The position numbers were made by a program, and so were the translations under genes. The notes below the pieces were generated by a model. It ran no database searches. It was not told where the DNA came from and saw only the letters and a program-made list of their open reading frames with translations. 32,389 nt of DNA from Duganella sp. Root1480D1 (lineage in GTDB: Bacteria > Pseudomonadota > Gammaproteobacteria > Burkholderiales > Burkholderiaceae_D): the NCBI RefSeq assembly GCF_001427305.1, contig NZ_LMFZ01000020.1, positions 1 to 32,389 on the forward strand. Direction: 5' to 3'. How positions within the stretch are numbered: the stretch's first letter is position 1; every line of letters begins with the position of its first letter. Of this stretch, positions 17,571 through 25,454 are shown in pieces.

Positions 17571-18296
17571 ATGCGAAACTCGCCCGCTATGCCGAAGATC
17601 ACCAACCTCCTCCTGATGGCCATGCTGGCCGCCGCCAACGTCTTGCAGCCTGCCGCCGCGATGCCTGAGCCATTGGACATTCCGCCGCCGCAGGAAGAAA
17701 AAGAGGCGAAAGAATCGCTCCTGCAGCAATGGCGCTTGCCGCTGGAAGGGGGCCGTGTCAGCAGCTTCTTTGGCGCCGCACGCGGACGCCGCGCACATGG
17801 CGGCATCGACTTCTCCGTGCCGCGCAACACGCCGGTCATGGCGACCGATGACGGCACCGTGGTCGCTTCCGGCATGGGCTACCTGGGTGACCGCAAATAC
17901 GGCAATGTAGTGGTGATCGAACATGAAGGCGGGCTGCGTTCGCTGTACGCCCACCTGAACAAGCGCAATGTGAGCGTGGGCGACAGCGTGAGCGCCGGCG
18001 AATTGATCGGCCTCTCCGGCGCCACCGGCCACGCCACCGGCCCGCACCTGCACCTGGAAGCCTACCAGGACGGCACCCGCATCGACCCGAACCGCTTCAT
18101 GCTGGCCAACCTGGAAGACAACGCGCTACCGTCGGCCATGCATGCCAAGCGCACCGGCGTTGAAGAAGTGCCGCCGGCGCCGCACAAGGCCGGCAAGGGC
18201 AGGAAGGAAAAATCCGCCCGCGTTGCCAGCGCCAAGTCTTCGAACAGGAAAACGCAGCTCGCCCAGAAGACCAGCAAGTCGCGCCAGCACGCTTAA
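17571..18296 (+). CDS. Secreted M23/LytM peptidoglycan endopeptidase with basic tail
   Basis: This 241-residue protein has a signal peptide (about residues 7-30, ending PAAA) and a short acidic linker. The M23 domain (about 52-180) has zinc ligands His76 and Asp80 in HGGID and His159 and His161 in HLH. The last 40 residues are rich in Lys, Arg and Ser and may bind the anionic cell wall. The domain closely resembles the one fused to the M56 protease, with shared blocks LRSLYAH and ATGPHLH. M23 enzymes cut peptide cross-links in peptidoglycan. The start is uncertain: ATG at 17571 or 17589, or TTG at 17532; none has a good ribosome-binding site. The stop codon overlaps that of the convergent glutaredoxin gene. 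Confidence 0.85.
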   Translation: MRNSPAMPKITNLLLMAMLAAANVLQPAAAMPEPLDIPPPQEEKEAKESLLQQWRLPLEGGRVSSFFGAARGRRAHGGIDFSVPRNTPVMATDDGTVVASGMGYLGDRKYGNVVVIEHEGGLRSLYAHLNKRNVSVGDSVSAGELIGLSGATGHATGPHLHLEAYQDGTRIDPNRFMLANLEDNALPSAMHAKRTGVEEVPPAPHKAGKGRKEKSARVASAKSSNRKTQLAQKTSKSRQHA

Positions 18297-18862
18297 CGCG
18301 GCTTTTCCTCGTTCAGGGCTGCGATCAGGGCGTCGTAATTCAAGCCTTCCTGCAGGCGCTTGCCGCGCACCACGAATAGCGGAAAGCCGGTCCCGTGCAG
18401 GCGATCAAACTGGTCCCTGCAATGCAAATCGCCTTCAACGTCGCACTCGGTATAAGGGATGTCGCTGGCAGCGAAAGTCGCTTTCGCTGCCTTGCAATAG
18501 CCGCACCATGGAGCCGAGTACAGCGTGATATCGCTGCGCTTTGCGCCCGTTGCGGCTGACTGCAAGCGCTCCTCAACCGTTCCCGCCACCGTGTTGCCCA
18601 CCGTCTCCGGCCCACGCATTTGCGTCACATATTTAGTAACGCCCCATCCGGCCGCGACGACGATAACGATCTTGAGCAGCGGCTCCCAATTCCAGCCCTG
18701 CTTCGCTTGCACAGGCGTCGAAGCGTAATGCCGGACCACGGAAACGGATGGCTCATTGGCTTTGGCATAGCAAACGCCGCAGGAAGGACATTGCCACTCC
18801 GGATTGGAGGCATCAGGCGGCCGAATATGGCGACATTTCGGACAAATTATGGTTTGGGCCAT
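18293..18862 (-). CDS. Membrane-anchored zinc-ribbon glutaredoxin
   Basis: This 189-residue protein has three parts. An N-terminal zinc ribbon has Cys7-x2-Cys10 and Cys25-x2-Cys28-x2-Cys31. One membrane segment lies at about 61-80. A C-terminal glutaredoxin domain (about 110-185) has the redox pair Cys120-Gly-Tyr-Cys123 and a GFP loop holding the cis-proline. If the zinc ribbon is cytoplasmic, the glutaredoxin domain faces the periplasm, which is unusual because glutaredoxins normally use cytoplasmic glutathione. The start has CGGAG upstream. It is the last gene of the secretion operon, 19 bases after the transglutaminase-like gene. A role in disulfide handling of exported proteins is inference. 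Confidence 0.8.
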   Translation of the reverse strand: MAQTIICPKCRHIRPPDASNPEWQCPSCGVCYAKANEPSVSVVRHYASTPVQAKQGWNWEPLLKIVIVVAAGWGVTKYVTQMRGPETVGNTVAGTVEERLQSAATGAKRSDITLYSAPWCGYCKAAKATFAASDIPYTECDVEGDLHCRDQFDRLHGTGFPLFVVRGKRLQEGLNYDALIAALNEEKPR

Positions 18863-18881
18863 TCAGACTCCGGAAATAAAA

Positions 18882-19736
18882 CTAAAGTTCGGCTCTCATA
18901 CCGCCACGCGCGGCAAACCGGTGCGCCAAGCCCAGTGCATTGACGGGTGTGTCGCTGCAAATCCTGAATCCGACATAATCGCCGGCCGGCTCCAGCCAGT
19001 TCTGCTTTTGCGCATCGACCACGCGCCAGGCGCCGTCCAGATAAAGCTCTGCCCAGTTATGATAGTCTCCCGGCGCCGGCACGACATCCCTTGATGCTAC
19101 ATAGCCGCCCAGCACCCGCGCCGGAATCCCGTTTGCTCGGGCCAGTGCAGCCACCAGTTGTGAATACTCCGTGCAATCGCCGCGCCGGTGCTCGAGCGCG
19201 TATAGCGCACCGTAGTCGTCCGCCAGGTAACCAGCATAATTCAAATTGCCGCGCACCCAATCGAAAATCGCACGGGCCGTCGCCAGTGGCGAGCCCGCTT
19301 TCAACTGCTCCGCAAGCGCCTGGATGGCTGGGTGGCCGGTTTCGACATACCGCTCGGCCCGCAGCCATTCGCCTTCCTGGCCTGGCGGAGAGGGCATAGC
19401 CGCCTCCGATATATCGACTGTCACCGTCAGGCCCATTTGCTTGCGCCCATAGGCCGGGAACGAGTCCAGGTTGAGCTCCAGCCAATTATGTCCCAGGCGG
19501 TCCATCTGCAGTTTATGCGGCGCCGCCAGCTCGACACTGCGTAGTTTTTGGCCGCGCTCCAGGTTCGCCGGCAAATAGCACAGGAACTGCTGTGCCCCCA
19601 GCGCCTCGCCGCCGGGGTTGCTCAACGCAAGGCCGAAACGCAGGCGGCGCGTGCCGCCCGCAGCAACGACGGGCGCCAGCGGCAGCGCCAGCAGCGCAAG
19701 CGCGCCGGCCGAAAATACAAAGTCTCGCCTGCGCAT
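18882..19736 (-). CDS. Tat-exported transglutaminase-like protein
   Basis: This 284-residue protein has an N-terminal twin-arginine motif (RRDFV at residues 3-7) and a hydrophobic stretch ending APVVAA, indicating Tat export. A beta-rich N-terminal domain (about 30-120) is followed by a transglutaminase-like core (about 135-250). The papain-like triad is visible: Cys188 in RRGDCTEYS, His226 in YHNWAE and Asp241 in VVDAQ. Bacterial members act as peptidases, amidases or crosslinkers; many partner with surface or secreted proteins. It starts six bases after the rhodanese-like gene, so it is the same operon as the type II-like machine. Substrate unknown. Confidence 0.85.
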   Translation of the reverse strand: MRRRDFVFSAGALALLALPLAPVVAAGGTRRLRFGLALSNPGGEALGAQQFLCYLPANLERGQKLRSVELAAPHKLQMDRLGHNWLELNLDSFPAYGRKQMGLTVTVDISEAAMPSPPGQEGEWLRAERYVETGHPAIQALAEQLKAGSPLATARAIFDWVRGNLNYAGYLADDYGALYALEHRRGDCTEYSQLVAALARANGIPARVLGGYVASRDVVPAPGDYHNWAELYLDGAWRVVDAQKQNWLEPAGDYVGFRICSDTPVNALGLAHRFAARGGMRAEL

Positions 19737-19742
19737 GGCGTA

Positions 19743-20654
19743 TCAGCCGTTACATGGAGGCTTGCGTGGCCCGCGGGCATGCGCCTGCCAGACCGCGTAC
19801 TGCTCCCGCATCTGCATCGCAAACTCGTCTTGCCCGCCCGCATAGGCGAGCAGCGGCACGGGAGCCAGCGCCTGGCGCAACGCCTGGATTTCTTTGTCCG
19901 TCGTCGCCGTTGGCATCGCAATGACGACGGCATTCAGCGGGCTGCCCTTGGTTTCCTTTTTGCGCCGGTCCAATACAGCGCGGATTGACTCCGGCGTTGC
20001 CTTGGCAATCGGCACCGCGAACGGCAGCTCACGCTTGAAGCGCTCCGGCGGTACGGCCAGTAACACGACGTTGTCAAGGTCTTGGCCCTCGGCCCAGAAC
20101 TCCGCCGCACCAAGGCGCGCCAGCGCGGCCGGCGATGGCGCGGCGCCATCCACCGGCAGGCCGGCATCCAGCCAGGCAGGCATACCGCCGCGCAGGACCC
20201 GCACTTGGCTATAGCCAATGGCGCGCAATACCGCGCAGGTTCGGAAGGCGTCCCCTTCCGCCTTGCCGGAGCCAATCAGCAGGACCGGTTTATCGCGCCA
20301 ATGGTTCTGGGTACGCAGCTGGGACGGTGTGACGCCAATCGCATCCCTGGCATGAAAATGCGCAAACTCCGACGCGGCGCGCAAATCGGCCAGCATCGCA
20401 CCGGGCTGCTGCACGTAATTCGCTGCCGCAGCCGGCGCCAAGGCGCAGGAGAAGTCAGGCTGTTTTGACTGCACTGTAGCTCCTTGCGTCCCCTGCCCTG
20501 CCGCAGTTTCCTGGCTGCCCCGGCACACGGCTGGTGGAATGCCTTTCAACGCGTCCGGCATCTCGCTGCCTGGGCGCACCTGCGCCAATGCGCTGCTGGA
20601 CAGCTGCATCAGCACTGCGGCCAGAATGCTTCCCGTATTTTGTGCAAGCTTCAT
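19743..20654 (-). CDS. Exported rhodanese-like protein lacking the catalytic cysteine
   Basis: This 303-residue protein has a signal peptide (about 1-24, ending ALA). A rhodanese-homology domain covers about residues 75-170, recognisable from DLRAASEFAHFHARDAIGV and the closing LRGGMPAWLDAGLPV. The active-site loop that normally begins with Cys reads LIGSGKAEGD at about 126-135, with Gly at the cysteine position, so sulfur transfer is unlikely. A second region (about 190-290) is unassigned and may be a degenerate copy. Its ATG overlaps the preceding pseudopilin stop (ATGA), which ties it to the secretion machine by translational coupling. It may be a structural or binding component. Confidence 0.75.
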   Translation of the reverse strand: MKLAQNTGSILAAVLMQLSSSALAQVRPGSEMPDALKGIPPAVCRGSQETAAGQGTQGATVQSKQPDFSCALAPAAAANYVQQPGAMLADLRAASEFAHFHARDAIGVTPSQLRTQNHWRDKPVLLIGSGKAEGDAFRTCAVLRAIGYSQVRVLRGGMPAWLDAGLPVDGAAPSPAALARLGAAEFWAEGQDLDNVVLLAVPPERFKRELPFAVPIAKATPESIRAVLDRRKKETKGSPLNAVVIAMPTATTDKEIQALRQALAPVPLLAYAGGQDEFAMQMREQYAVWQAHARGPRKPPCNG

Positions 20655-21169
20655 TTTTTCTCCTCGACCTGCGGCTTGACCGCCTGGCCTGGTATCGCCG
20701 CTTCATTAAAGTCAGCTGGATAGGTGAACACCCACTCGGAATATTTGCTGCGGCCCGAGAAACCGAAATCGTCCGGCTCAAAGTTAGCCTGCTTGATGGG
20801 CTGCCGCTCCGACAGCGAATGCACGCCGACGATGCGTCCCGCAACCTTGACCAATCCCCATTCCGCACGCCCCGTCATCGGGTCGACGAATATCTTGCGC
20901 AAATGGCGGCGCACTCCCGGCACGCGCGGGTCAACCAGCAAATCTTCCAGCGACGCCGGGTATTCCTTCACATTGCTCGCTTCGCGGTAACGCTCGATCG
21001 CAGTGCGAAACTGGCGACCGATGGCAAGCAGTTGCTGTTCCTGGTCGCGCTGCGCGGCAGTGGCGTCAAGCTCGGCGCCGAGCGTCAAGCCAACGCCCAT
21101 CAGTGCCACCAGCAGCAGCACCCACAGGTAGCTGAATCCGCGTTGGCGCCCGGCCTTAGAAACTCTCAT
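20651..21169 (-). CDS. Pseudopilin-like protein without Glu5
   Basis: This 172-residue protein has a prepilin-type leader ([11 protein letters not shown]) and a hydrophobic N-helix starting FSYLWVLLLVALMG. Cleavage would follow Gly11. Position +5 of the mature protein is Trp instead of the usual Glu. Loss of Glu5 is known for the minor pseudopilin GspK, which sits at the pseudopilus tip; whether this protein plays that part is inference. The C-terminal half is a globular domain ending in a charged tail. The start at 21169 overlaps the end of the GspG-like gene by 14 bases; an in-frame ATG at 21181 is possible. Confidence 0.8.
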   Translation of the reverse strand: MRVSKAGRQRGFSYLWVLLLVALMGVGLTLGAELDATAAQRDQEQQLLAIGRQFRTAIERYREASNVKEYPASLEDLLVDPRVPGVRRHLRKIFVDPMTGRAEWGLVKVAGRIVGVHSLSERQPIKQANFEPDDFGFSGRSKYSEWVFTYPADFNEAAIPGQAVKPQVEEKK

Positions 21170-21548
21170 AGGAAGTTCCATCCTTTGCCGCTCCCGCCGC
21201 ACCGCTGCGAACATCTGCAATGCCCGGTTCGCCGGGCTCGCGCGCCGGCAGCGCAATCCAGGTCTGTGCCGATTCAGTCACTGGATCGACAGGCACTGCA
21301 CGCAGGTAGCGGCGCTCCACCAGTTGGTCCAGCGAATCGGGATAGCGGCCATAGTCGGCGTGGTGCTTGTCCAGCGAAGCCCGCAATACCTTCAGGTTTT
21401 CCTTCAGCGCCACGTCGCGCGAGCGGTCCACGGAACCGAGATAGCGCGGCAAAGCCACGGTCAGCAGCACGGCGATGATGGCCAGTACGGTCAACAGCTC
21501 GACCAAGGTGAAGGCGGACTGGCGGCCGCCACGCGAAATAGTCACCAT
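21156..21548 (-). CDS. GspG-like major pseudopilin
   Basis: This 130-residue protein has a class III signal and hydrophobic helix [22 protein letters not shown] with Glu5 present. The residue before the cleavage site is Ala (QSA then FTL) rather than Gly, which prepilin peptidases tolerate but is uncommon. The globular part ([23 protein letters not shown]) matches the GspG pattern. It would form the pseudopilus shaft of the secretion machine. It overlaps the previous pseudopilin gene by seven bases and the next by 14. Confidence 0.87.
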   Translation of the reverse strand: MVTISRGGRQSAFTLVELLTVLAIIAVLLTVALPRYLGSVDRSRDVALKENLKVLRASLDKHHADYGRYPDSLDQLVERRYLRAVPVDPVTESAQTWIALPAREPGEPGIADVRSGAAGAAKDGTSYESF

Positions 21549-22015
21549 TGCTTGTAGGGCACTCCATTCATGCCAACCTTGTCGGAACGGGAGTAGACGT
21601 CGAATACGTCCTCGCCAGCGCGCGGATCGTCGGGCGGCGAGGCATAGCTGCGCAGGCCCCAGCCGCTGGTCATGCCGTCCTGCAGAGGATCGCCAGGCAG
21701 GCGGCGCAGGAAGTACAGTTTGCGCCGCCCCAGGCTGCGCTGGTCATCCACGCCTTGCACCAATTGCTCCAGGTTCTTTGGATAACCGGATTCACCCAGT
21801 CGCACCAGAATCCTGCCCTGGTCGGCTGCACGTTTGTAGGCATCCAGCGCGTCGCGGATCTGCGTCAGCGCTGCACGCAGTTCGCGTTCGCGGTTGCGCT
21901 GCGCCGCGACCTGCGCCATCGGCACTGCCACCAGCACCAGCACCGCCATGATCGCCAGCGTCATCAGCAGTTCGACGAAAGTGAAACCGCCCGGCCTGCG
22001 CATCGCCTGCATCAT
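21542..22015 (-). CDS. Type II secretion pseudopilin
   Basis: This 157-residue protein has a standard prepilin leader with cleavage after RRPGG and mature start [19 protein letters not shown], including Glu5. The body contains the GspG-like [11 protein letters not shown] and LPGDPLQDG with tryptophan further on. It could be a GspG paralogue or GspH/I-like minor pseudopilin. ATGA overlap with the secretin stop places it directly in the operon. Confidence 0.87.
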   Translation of the reverse strand: MMQAMRRPGGFTFVELLMTLAIMAVLVLVAVPMAQVAAQRNRERELRAALTQIRDALDAYKRAADQGRILVRLGESGYPKNLEQLVQGVDDQRSLGRRKLYFLRRLPGDPLQDGMTSGWGLRSYASPPDDPRAGEDVFDVYSRSDKVGMNGVPYKQW

Positions 22016-24336
22016 GGCACGACGTGCAGCACGTGTTCCACCGGCAGCGGTGCCAGGCTGGCAGGCGCCGGTTCCGGGCTGGCCGATAGCAACTGAACGC
22101 GAGTATCGCCGGCGCGCAAGGCCTTGAAGGTGACCGCAACCAGCGTCCCCATGCCATTCACGCCGGCGTCCTTGCCGCCTTGCGATTGGCGTACCGTGGC
22201 GGCGAAAATCTTGCCCTGCGCCGCATCGAGGCGCTGGTTGAAGCTGGTCTGCCCCTTGTCCTGGCGGAAGAAGTCGCCCTCCTGCACACCAGCAACTTGC
22301 AATACCTTGGGATCAAAGCCAAGCAGGAGCGGCATGCCGCGCAAGGCATGCTGGCTGGTGGTGCGCAGCACGACGGTGAACTGTTCGCCAACCTTGACCT
22401 GTGGCTGGCCCTGCCAGTTGAAGTTCAGCCCCACCGGTCCGGCGGCCGCTGGCTGTGCGGGCGCTGCAGCCGCCGGTGCGGCAGCCGGTGCGGCACCGGC
22501 GGCGTTTTCCGCAGGCGCTTTGCCATCGGCCGTCGCAGCCGGCTCCACCTCGGACAACGACAGCGAAGGCGCGCCGACATTGGCCTCGGTACCCGAGTCG
22601 AATTCGGCCGACAGCATGTCCGGACGACGGACCGCACGCACCACGTGGGGCGTTATCGACAACAGGATTTCGCTGCGCTGGGTATCGTCCTTTTGGGTGC
22701 CGAACAGGCGGCCGGCGATCGGCAATTGGCCCAGCAGCGGCACCTTGTTGCCGCTGGATCGGTCCTCGTCGCTGATCAGACCTGCCAGCACCTGGGTTTC
22801 GCCGTCCTTCAGGCGCAACACCGTGTTGGCGCCACGCGTGCCGATCTGGTACGTCAGGGTGCCGGTCTTGCTGATGATCTCGCGCACCAGGTTCGATACT
22901 TCCAGGTTGACCTTGATGCCCACTTCGTCATCCAGGTAAATCAATGGCTCCGCCTCCAGCTTCAGGCCGACGTCGACGTAGCTAACCGACTCGGTGACGA
23001 AGCCCGTCGCCAGCGAGGTGGTCGTAATCACGGGCACACGATCGCCAATCTGGATCTTGGCCTTTTCCTTGTTGCGCACGCGGATGCGCGGATTGGCGAG
23101 GATGTTGCCGTTCTGGTCCTCCGCGCGGGCGTTGGCCGTGAAGCCGCCGACGGTGGCGCCGATAGAGTCGCTATTCAAGCCGCGCAGCCGCGACAGTGTC
23201 AGCGGGGTGGTGGCCGTTTGCAGCGGCGCCAGGCTAAGCTGGCCGGGCCATTGGATGCCAAGCTCCATCAGGCGCGAACGCTTTACTTCCATGATCTCCA
23301 CGTCCAGCACCACCTCCGGGTCGGCCAGGTCGTGCAGTGCCACCAGCTTTTCCGCCATCTGGATCGCCTCCGGGGTGTCGCGCATGACGATCACGCCAAG
23401 GCGCTCGTCCACTACCAGGTCGCGCGTCTTGAGGATGGTCTTGATCGAATTCGCCATGGTCTTGGCGTCCGCATTGGTCAGGAAGAAGCTGCGAACCGCC
23501 AAGGTCTGGTAATCCTTCTGCTTTTGCTGCGTGCTTGGATAAATCAGTACCGTATTCTGGTTCAGGACCTTCTGTTCCAGCTGGTTGGTCACCAGAAGCA
23601 CGCGCAAAGCATCTTCGGTGGTGGTCTGCTTGGCGAACACGGTGACCTTCAGGTCAGGCCGGATATCCTTGTCATAGAAGAAGTTCAGGCCCGACACCTT
23701 GGCCACTACCTCCAGCACGGACTTCAACGGCGCTTCGCGGAATTCCAGCGAGATCGGCTTGCGGAAAGCTGGACCCAGCTTGCCCTCAGCCTGACGATCC
23801 TTGGCGCGCGCTTCATCGACGCGGGCCTTCAGCTGCAAAGCTTCGCGCTGCAGCGGGTTCTCCGCCAGTACGGGGCGCAGCTTGTCGAGTGCAGCGGTCA
23901 AGTCGGCGCTGCCGCCCTTGTGCACCAGCGCATCCACTTCCGCCAGGACCAGCTTGTGGCGGCGGGCCATGACCACACTTTCCATACCCTGGCGCGCCAT
24001 GGCATTCTCGGGATCGAAGGTTTGCAGCTCACGGTAAGCCTTTTCCGCTTCGCTCAGGCGTCCTTCACGGCGGGCCGCTTCGCCCGCTGCCAACAAGCCA
24101 TTGGTAGCCGCCGCGCGCTGGCTGGCCAGGCCGATCCTGTACTCCGCGTTTTTCGGCGACAGCTTGACCGCTTCCGCCAACCGGGCCAGGCCCTGCGCAG
24201 GCTTGCCTTCGGCCAGCAAGGCATTGCCGTCGCGATAGGCTTGCATGGCGCCACAGCCGGCCAGCAGCACCGCTGCGAAGAAGGCAGCGCACAGGCGCGC
24301 CAGGTGAGGGTATGGCTTTCTCATTGTTGTACTCAT
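22012..24336 (-). CDS. GspD/MshL-like lipoprotein secretin with C-terminal cohesin-like domain
   Basis: This 774-residue protein forms the outer-membrane channel of the secretion machine. It has a lipobox LLAGC (Cys28), then a TPR-like helical region (about 30-165). An STN/N0-like domain follows (about 180-240, [19 protein letters not shown]). Secretin N-domains come next, and then the secretin core (about 330-590) with [15 protein letters not shown] and the closing [13 protein letters not shown]. An Ala/Pro-rich linker leads to a C-terminal region (about 632-774) resembling type I cohesin domains ([33 protein letters not shown]). Such secretins occur in some atypical type II systems. The ATG at 24336 has a weak ribosome site; 24324 is an alternative start. 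The gene begins three bases after the GspC-like gene. Confidence 0.9.
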   Translation of the reverse strand: MSTTMRKPYPHLARLCAAFFAAVLLAGCGAMQAYRDGNALLAEGKPAQGLARLAEAVKLSPKNAEYRIGLASQRAAATNGLLAAGEAARREGRLSEAEKAYRELQTFDPENAMARQGMESVVMARRHKLVLAEVDALVHKGGSADLTAALDKLRPVLAENPLQREALQLKARVDEARAKDRQAEGKLGPAFRKPISLEFREAPLKSVLEVVAKVSGLNFFYDKDIRPDLKVTVFAKQTTTEDALRVLLVTNQLEQKVLNQNTVLIYPSTQQKQKDYQTLAVRSFFLTNADAKTMANSIKTILKTRDLVVDERLGVIVMRDTPEAIQMAEKLVALHDLADPEVVLDVEIMEVKRSRLMELGIQWPGQLSLAPLQTATTPLTLSRLRGLNSDSIGATVGGFTANARAEDQNGNILANPRIRVRNKEKAKIQIGDRVPVITTTSLATGFVTESVSYVDVGLKLEAEPLIYLDDEVGIKVNLEVSNLVREIISKTGTLTYQIGTRGANTVLRLKDGETQVLAGLISDEDRSSGNKVPLLGQLPIAGRLFGTQKDDTQRSEILLSITPHVVRAVRRPDMLSAEFDSGTEANVGAPSLSLSEVEPAATADGKAPAENAAGAAPAAAPAAAAPAQPAAAGPVGLNFNWQGQPQVKVGEQFTVVLRTTSQHALRGMPLLLGFDPKVLQVAGVQEGDFFRQDKGQTSFNQRLDAAQGKIFAATVRQSQGGKDAGVNGMGTLVAVTFKALRAGDTRVQLLSASPEPAPASLAPLPVEHVLHVVP

Positions 24337-24339
24337 CGA

Positions 24340-24870
24340 TTACAGCGAACCGCCAAGGTCCAGCGATTGCAATTGGTTCAGCGGCAGGTAGCGCAGTTGC
24401 ATGGTAGTGGGGCCGATGCTTTCCACCTTGTAGTGCTCGGCCACCGTCTCGCCCACCTTCACGGCCAGGCTCTGCTCCTGGTAGAACAGGAAAACGGTCG
24501 CCACCTTTCCCTCCTGGTGGCGGCCAAAGACCTTGAACGGCAGCGGCGGCAAGGACGGCGGCGGCGGTGCTTCGGCAGCCTTTGGTGCAGGCGGTCCAGG
24601 CTGCACGGCGACCGGCAGGGCGCTCCATGACGGTGGTGCAAACAGCGCGCGCTCTTCCTGCTCCGCATCTTCACCGTCGCGCGAGCGCAGCGCCAGCACA
24701 TCCAGCTCCGGGCTCTGGGGCGACGCCACAGGGCGCTCGCTGCGCGCCGACCTGGGTGCCGGTGTCGATACCGCATCGGCGGGTGCCTGGTCCGACGGCG
24801 CGAACCACGCGGCCAGCAAGGTCGCCGCAAGAGCGCCGCCCAGCAGCAATTGTTTGCGCGTCACCTTCAT
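24340..24870 (-). CDS. GspC/PilP-like inner-membrane protein
   Basis: This 176-residue protein has one N-terminal membrane segment (about 6-24) and a Pro/Ala-rich linker (about 25-105). A small C-terminal domain (about 108-176) resembles the GspC homology region or PilP, with FKVFGRHQEGKVATVFLFY and VKVGETVAEHYKVESIG. In related machines this protein links the inner-membrane platform to the secretin. The ATG at 24870 forms an ATGA overlap with the upstream gene; a longer in-frame start at 24909 is less likely. Its position directly before the secretin matches type IV pilus (PilP-PilQ) and MSHA (MshK-MshL) order. Confidence 0.75.
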   Translation of the reverse strand: MKVTRKQLLLGGALAATLLAAWFAPSDQAPADAVSTPAPRSARSERPVASPQSPELDVLALRSRDGEDAEQEERALFAPPSWSALPVAVQPGPPAPKAAEAPPPPSLPPLPFKVFGRHQEGKVATVFLFYQEQSLAVKVGETVAEHYKVESIGPTTMQLRYLPLNQLQSLDLGGSL

Positions 24871-25454
24871 CGCACGCCTCCCGCAGGCGCCTGTACCAGC
24901 AGCACCCACTCCATGCGCGTTTCCAGTTGCAGGGAGTCCGACTGCTGGCGTTTGTATTGCAGGGCCTCCAGTGCCAGCATGCGGTGGCGGCGCAGGGCGG
25001 CCGCCACAAAATTGTTCACCGCCGGCGCCGTGCCGACCACCGGAAGGCTCAGTCGGTAGCGCGTAAAGCTGCCGGCGCTGTCGTCCTGCAGGCGATACTG
25101 GCCGCGCTGCAGCACCAGACCTTCCGCCGCGGCCAGCGCCAGCAGGTCTTCCACGACTTGCGGCGCCTCCTGCACCGGTTTCAACGCGCTGTCGAAGGCA
25201 TGCAGGCGGCTGCGCGCATCGTCCACCGGTACCTGCACCAGCGGCACCGGCGGTTTGTCCTGCTGCCGCGCCTGCAGCTGCGCCAGTTGCACTGCGGCTT
25301 GCTGCCGGCTATGCCAGGCACCGGCGGCCAGCACGGCGCATACTGCGGCTGCCACGCCGGCCCAGCCGGCAAGCGCCAGTCCGCGCGCGGCAAGGCGCCG
25401 GCACTCCCATGCCATGCGCGCCCCAGCCTGTCCAAGTTGGTATTGCATATTCAT
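24867..25454 (-). CDS. GspM/PilO-like inner-membrane protein
   Basis: This 195-residue bitopic protein has a membrane segment at about residues 26-47 (LALAGWAGVAAAVCAVLAAG). A coiled-coil-like stretch rich in Gln and Ala and a periplasmic ferredoxin-like domain follow. The layout fits GspM/PilO/MshJ, the partner of the L/N-type protein encoded just upstream. The start at 25454 makes a typical ATGA overlap; ATGs at 25463 and 25448 are possible. Sequence similarity is weak, so the assignment relies mainly on topology and gene order. Confidence 0.7.
   Translation of the reverse strand: MNMQYQLGQAGARMAWECRRLAARGLALAGWAGVAAAVCAVLAAGAWHSRQQAAVQLAQLQARQQDKPPVPLVQVPVDDARSRLHAFDSALKPVQEAPQVVEDLLALAAAEGLVLQRGQYRLQDDSAGSFTRYRLSLPVVGTAPAVNNFVAAALRRHRMLALEALQYKRQQSDSLQLETRMEWVLLVQAPAGGVR

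Noticed and set aside
22180..24630. 816-codon plus-strand open frame
   Set aside because: Antisense to the secretin gene, with shadow-type composition and no recognisable domain.
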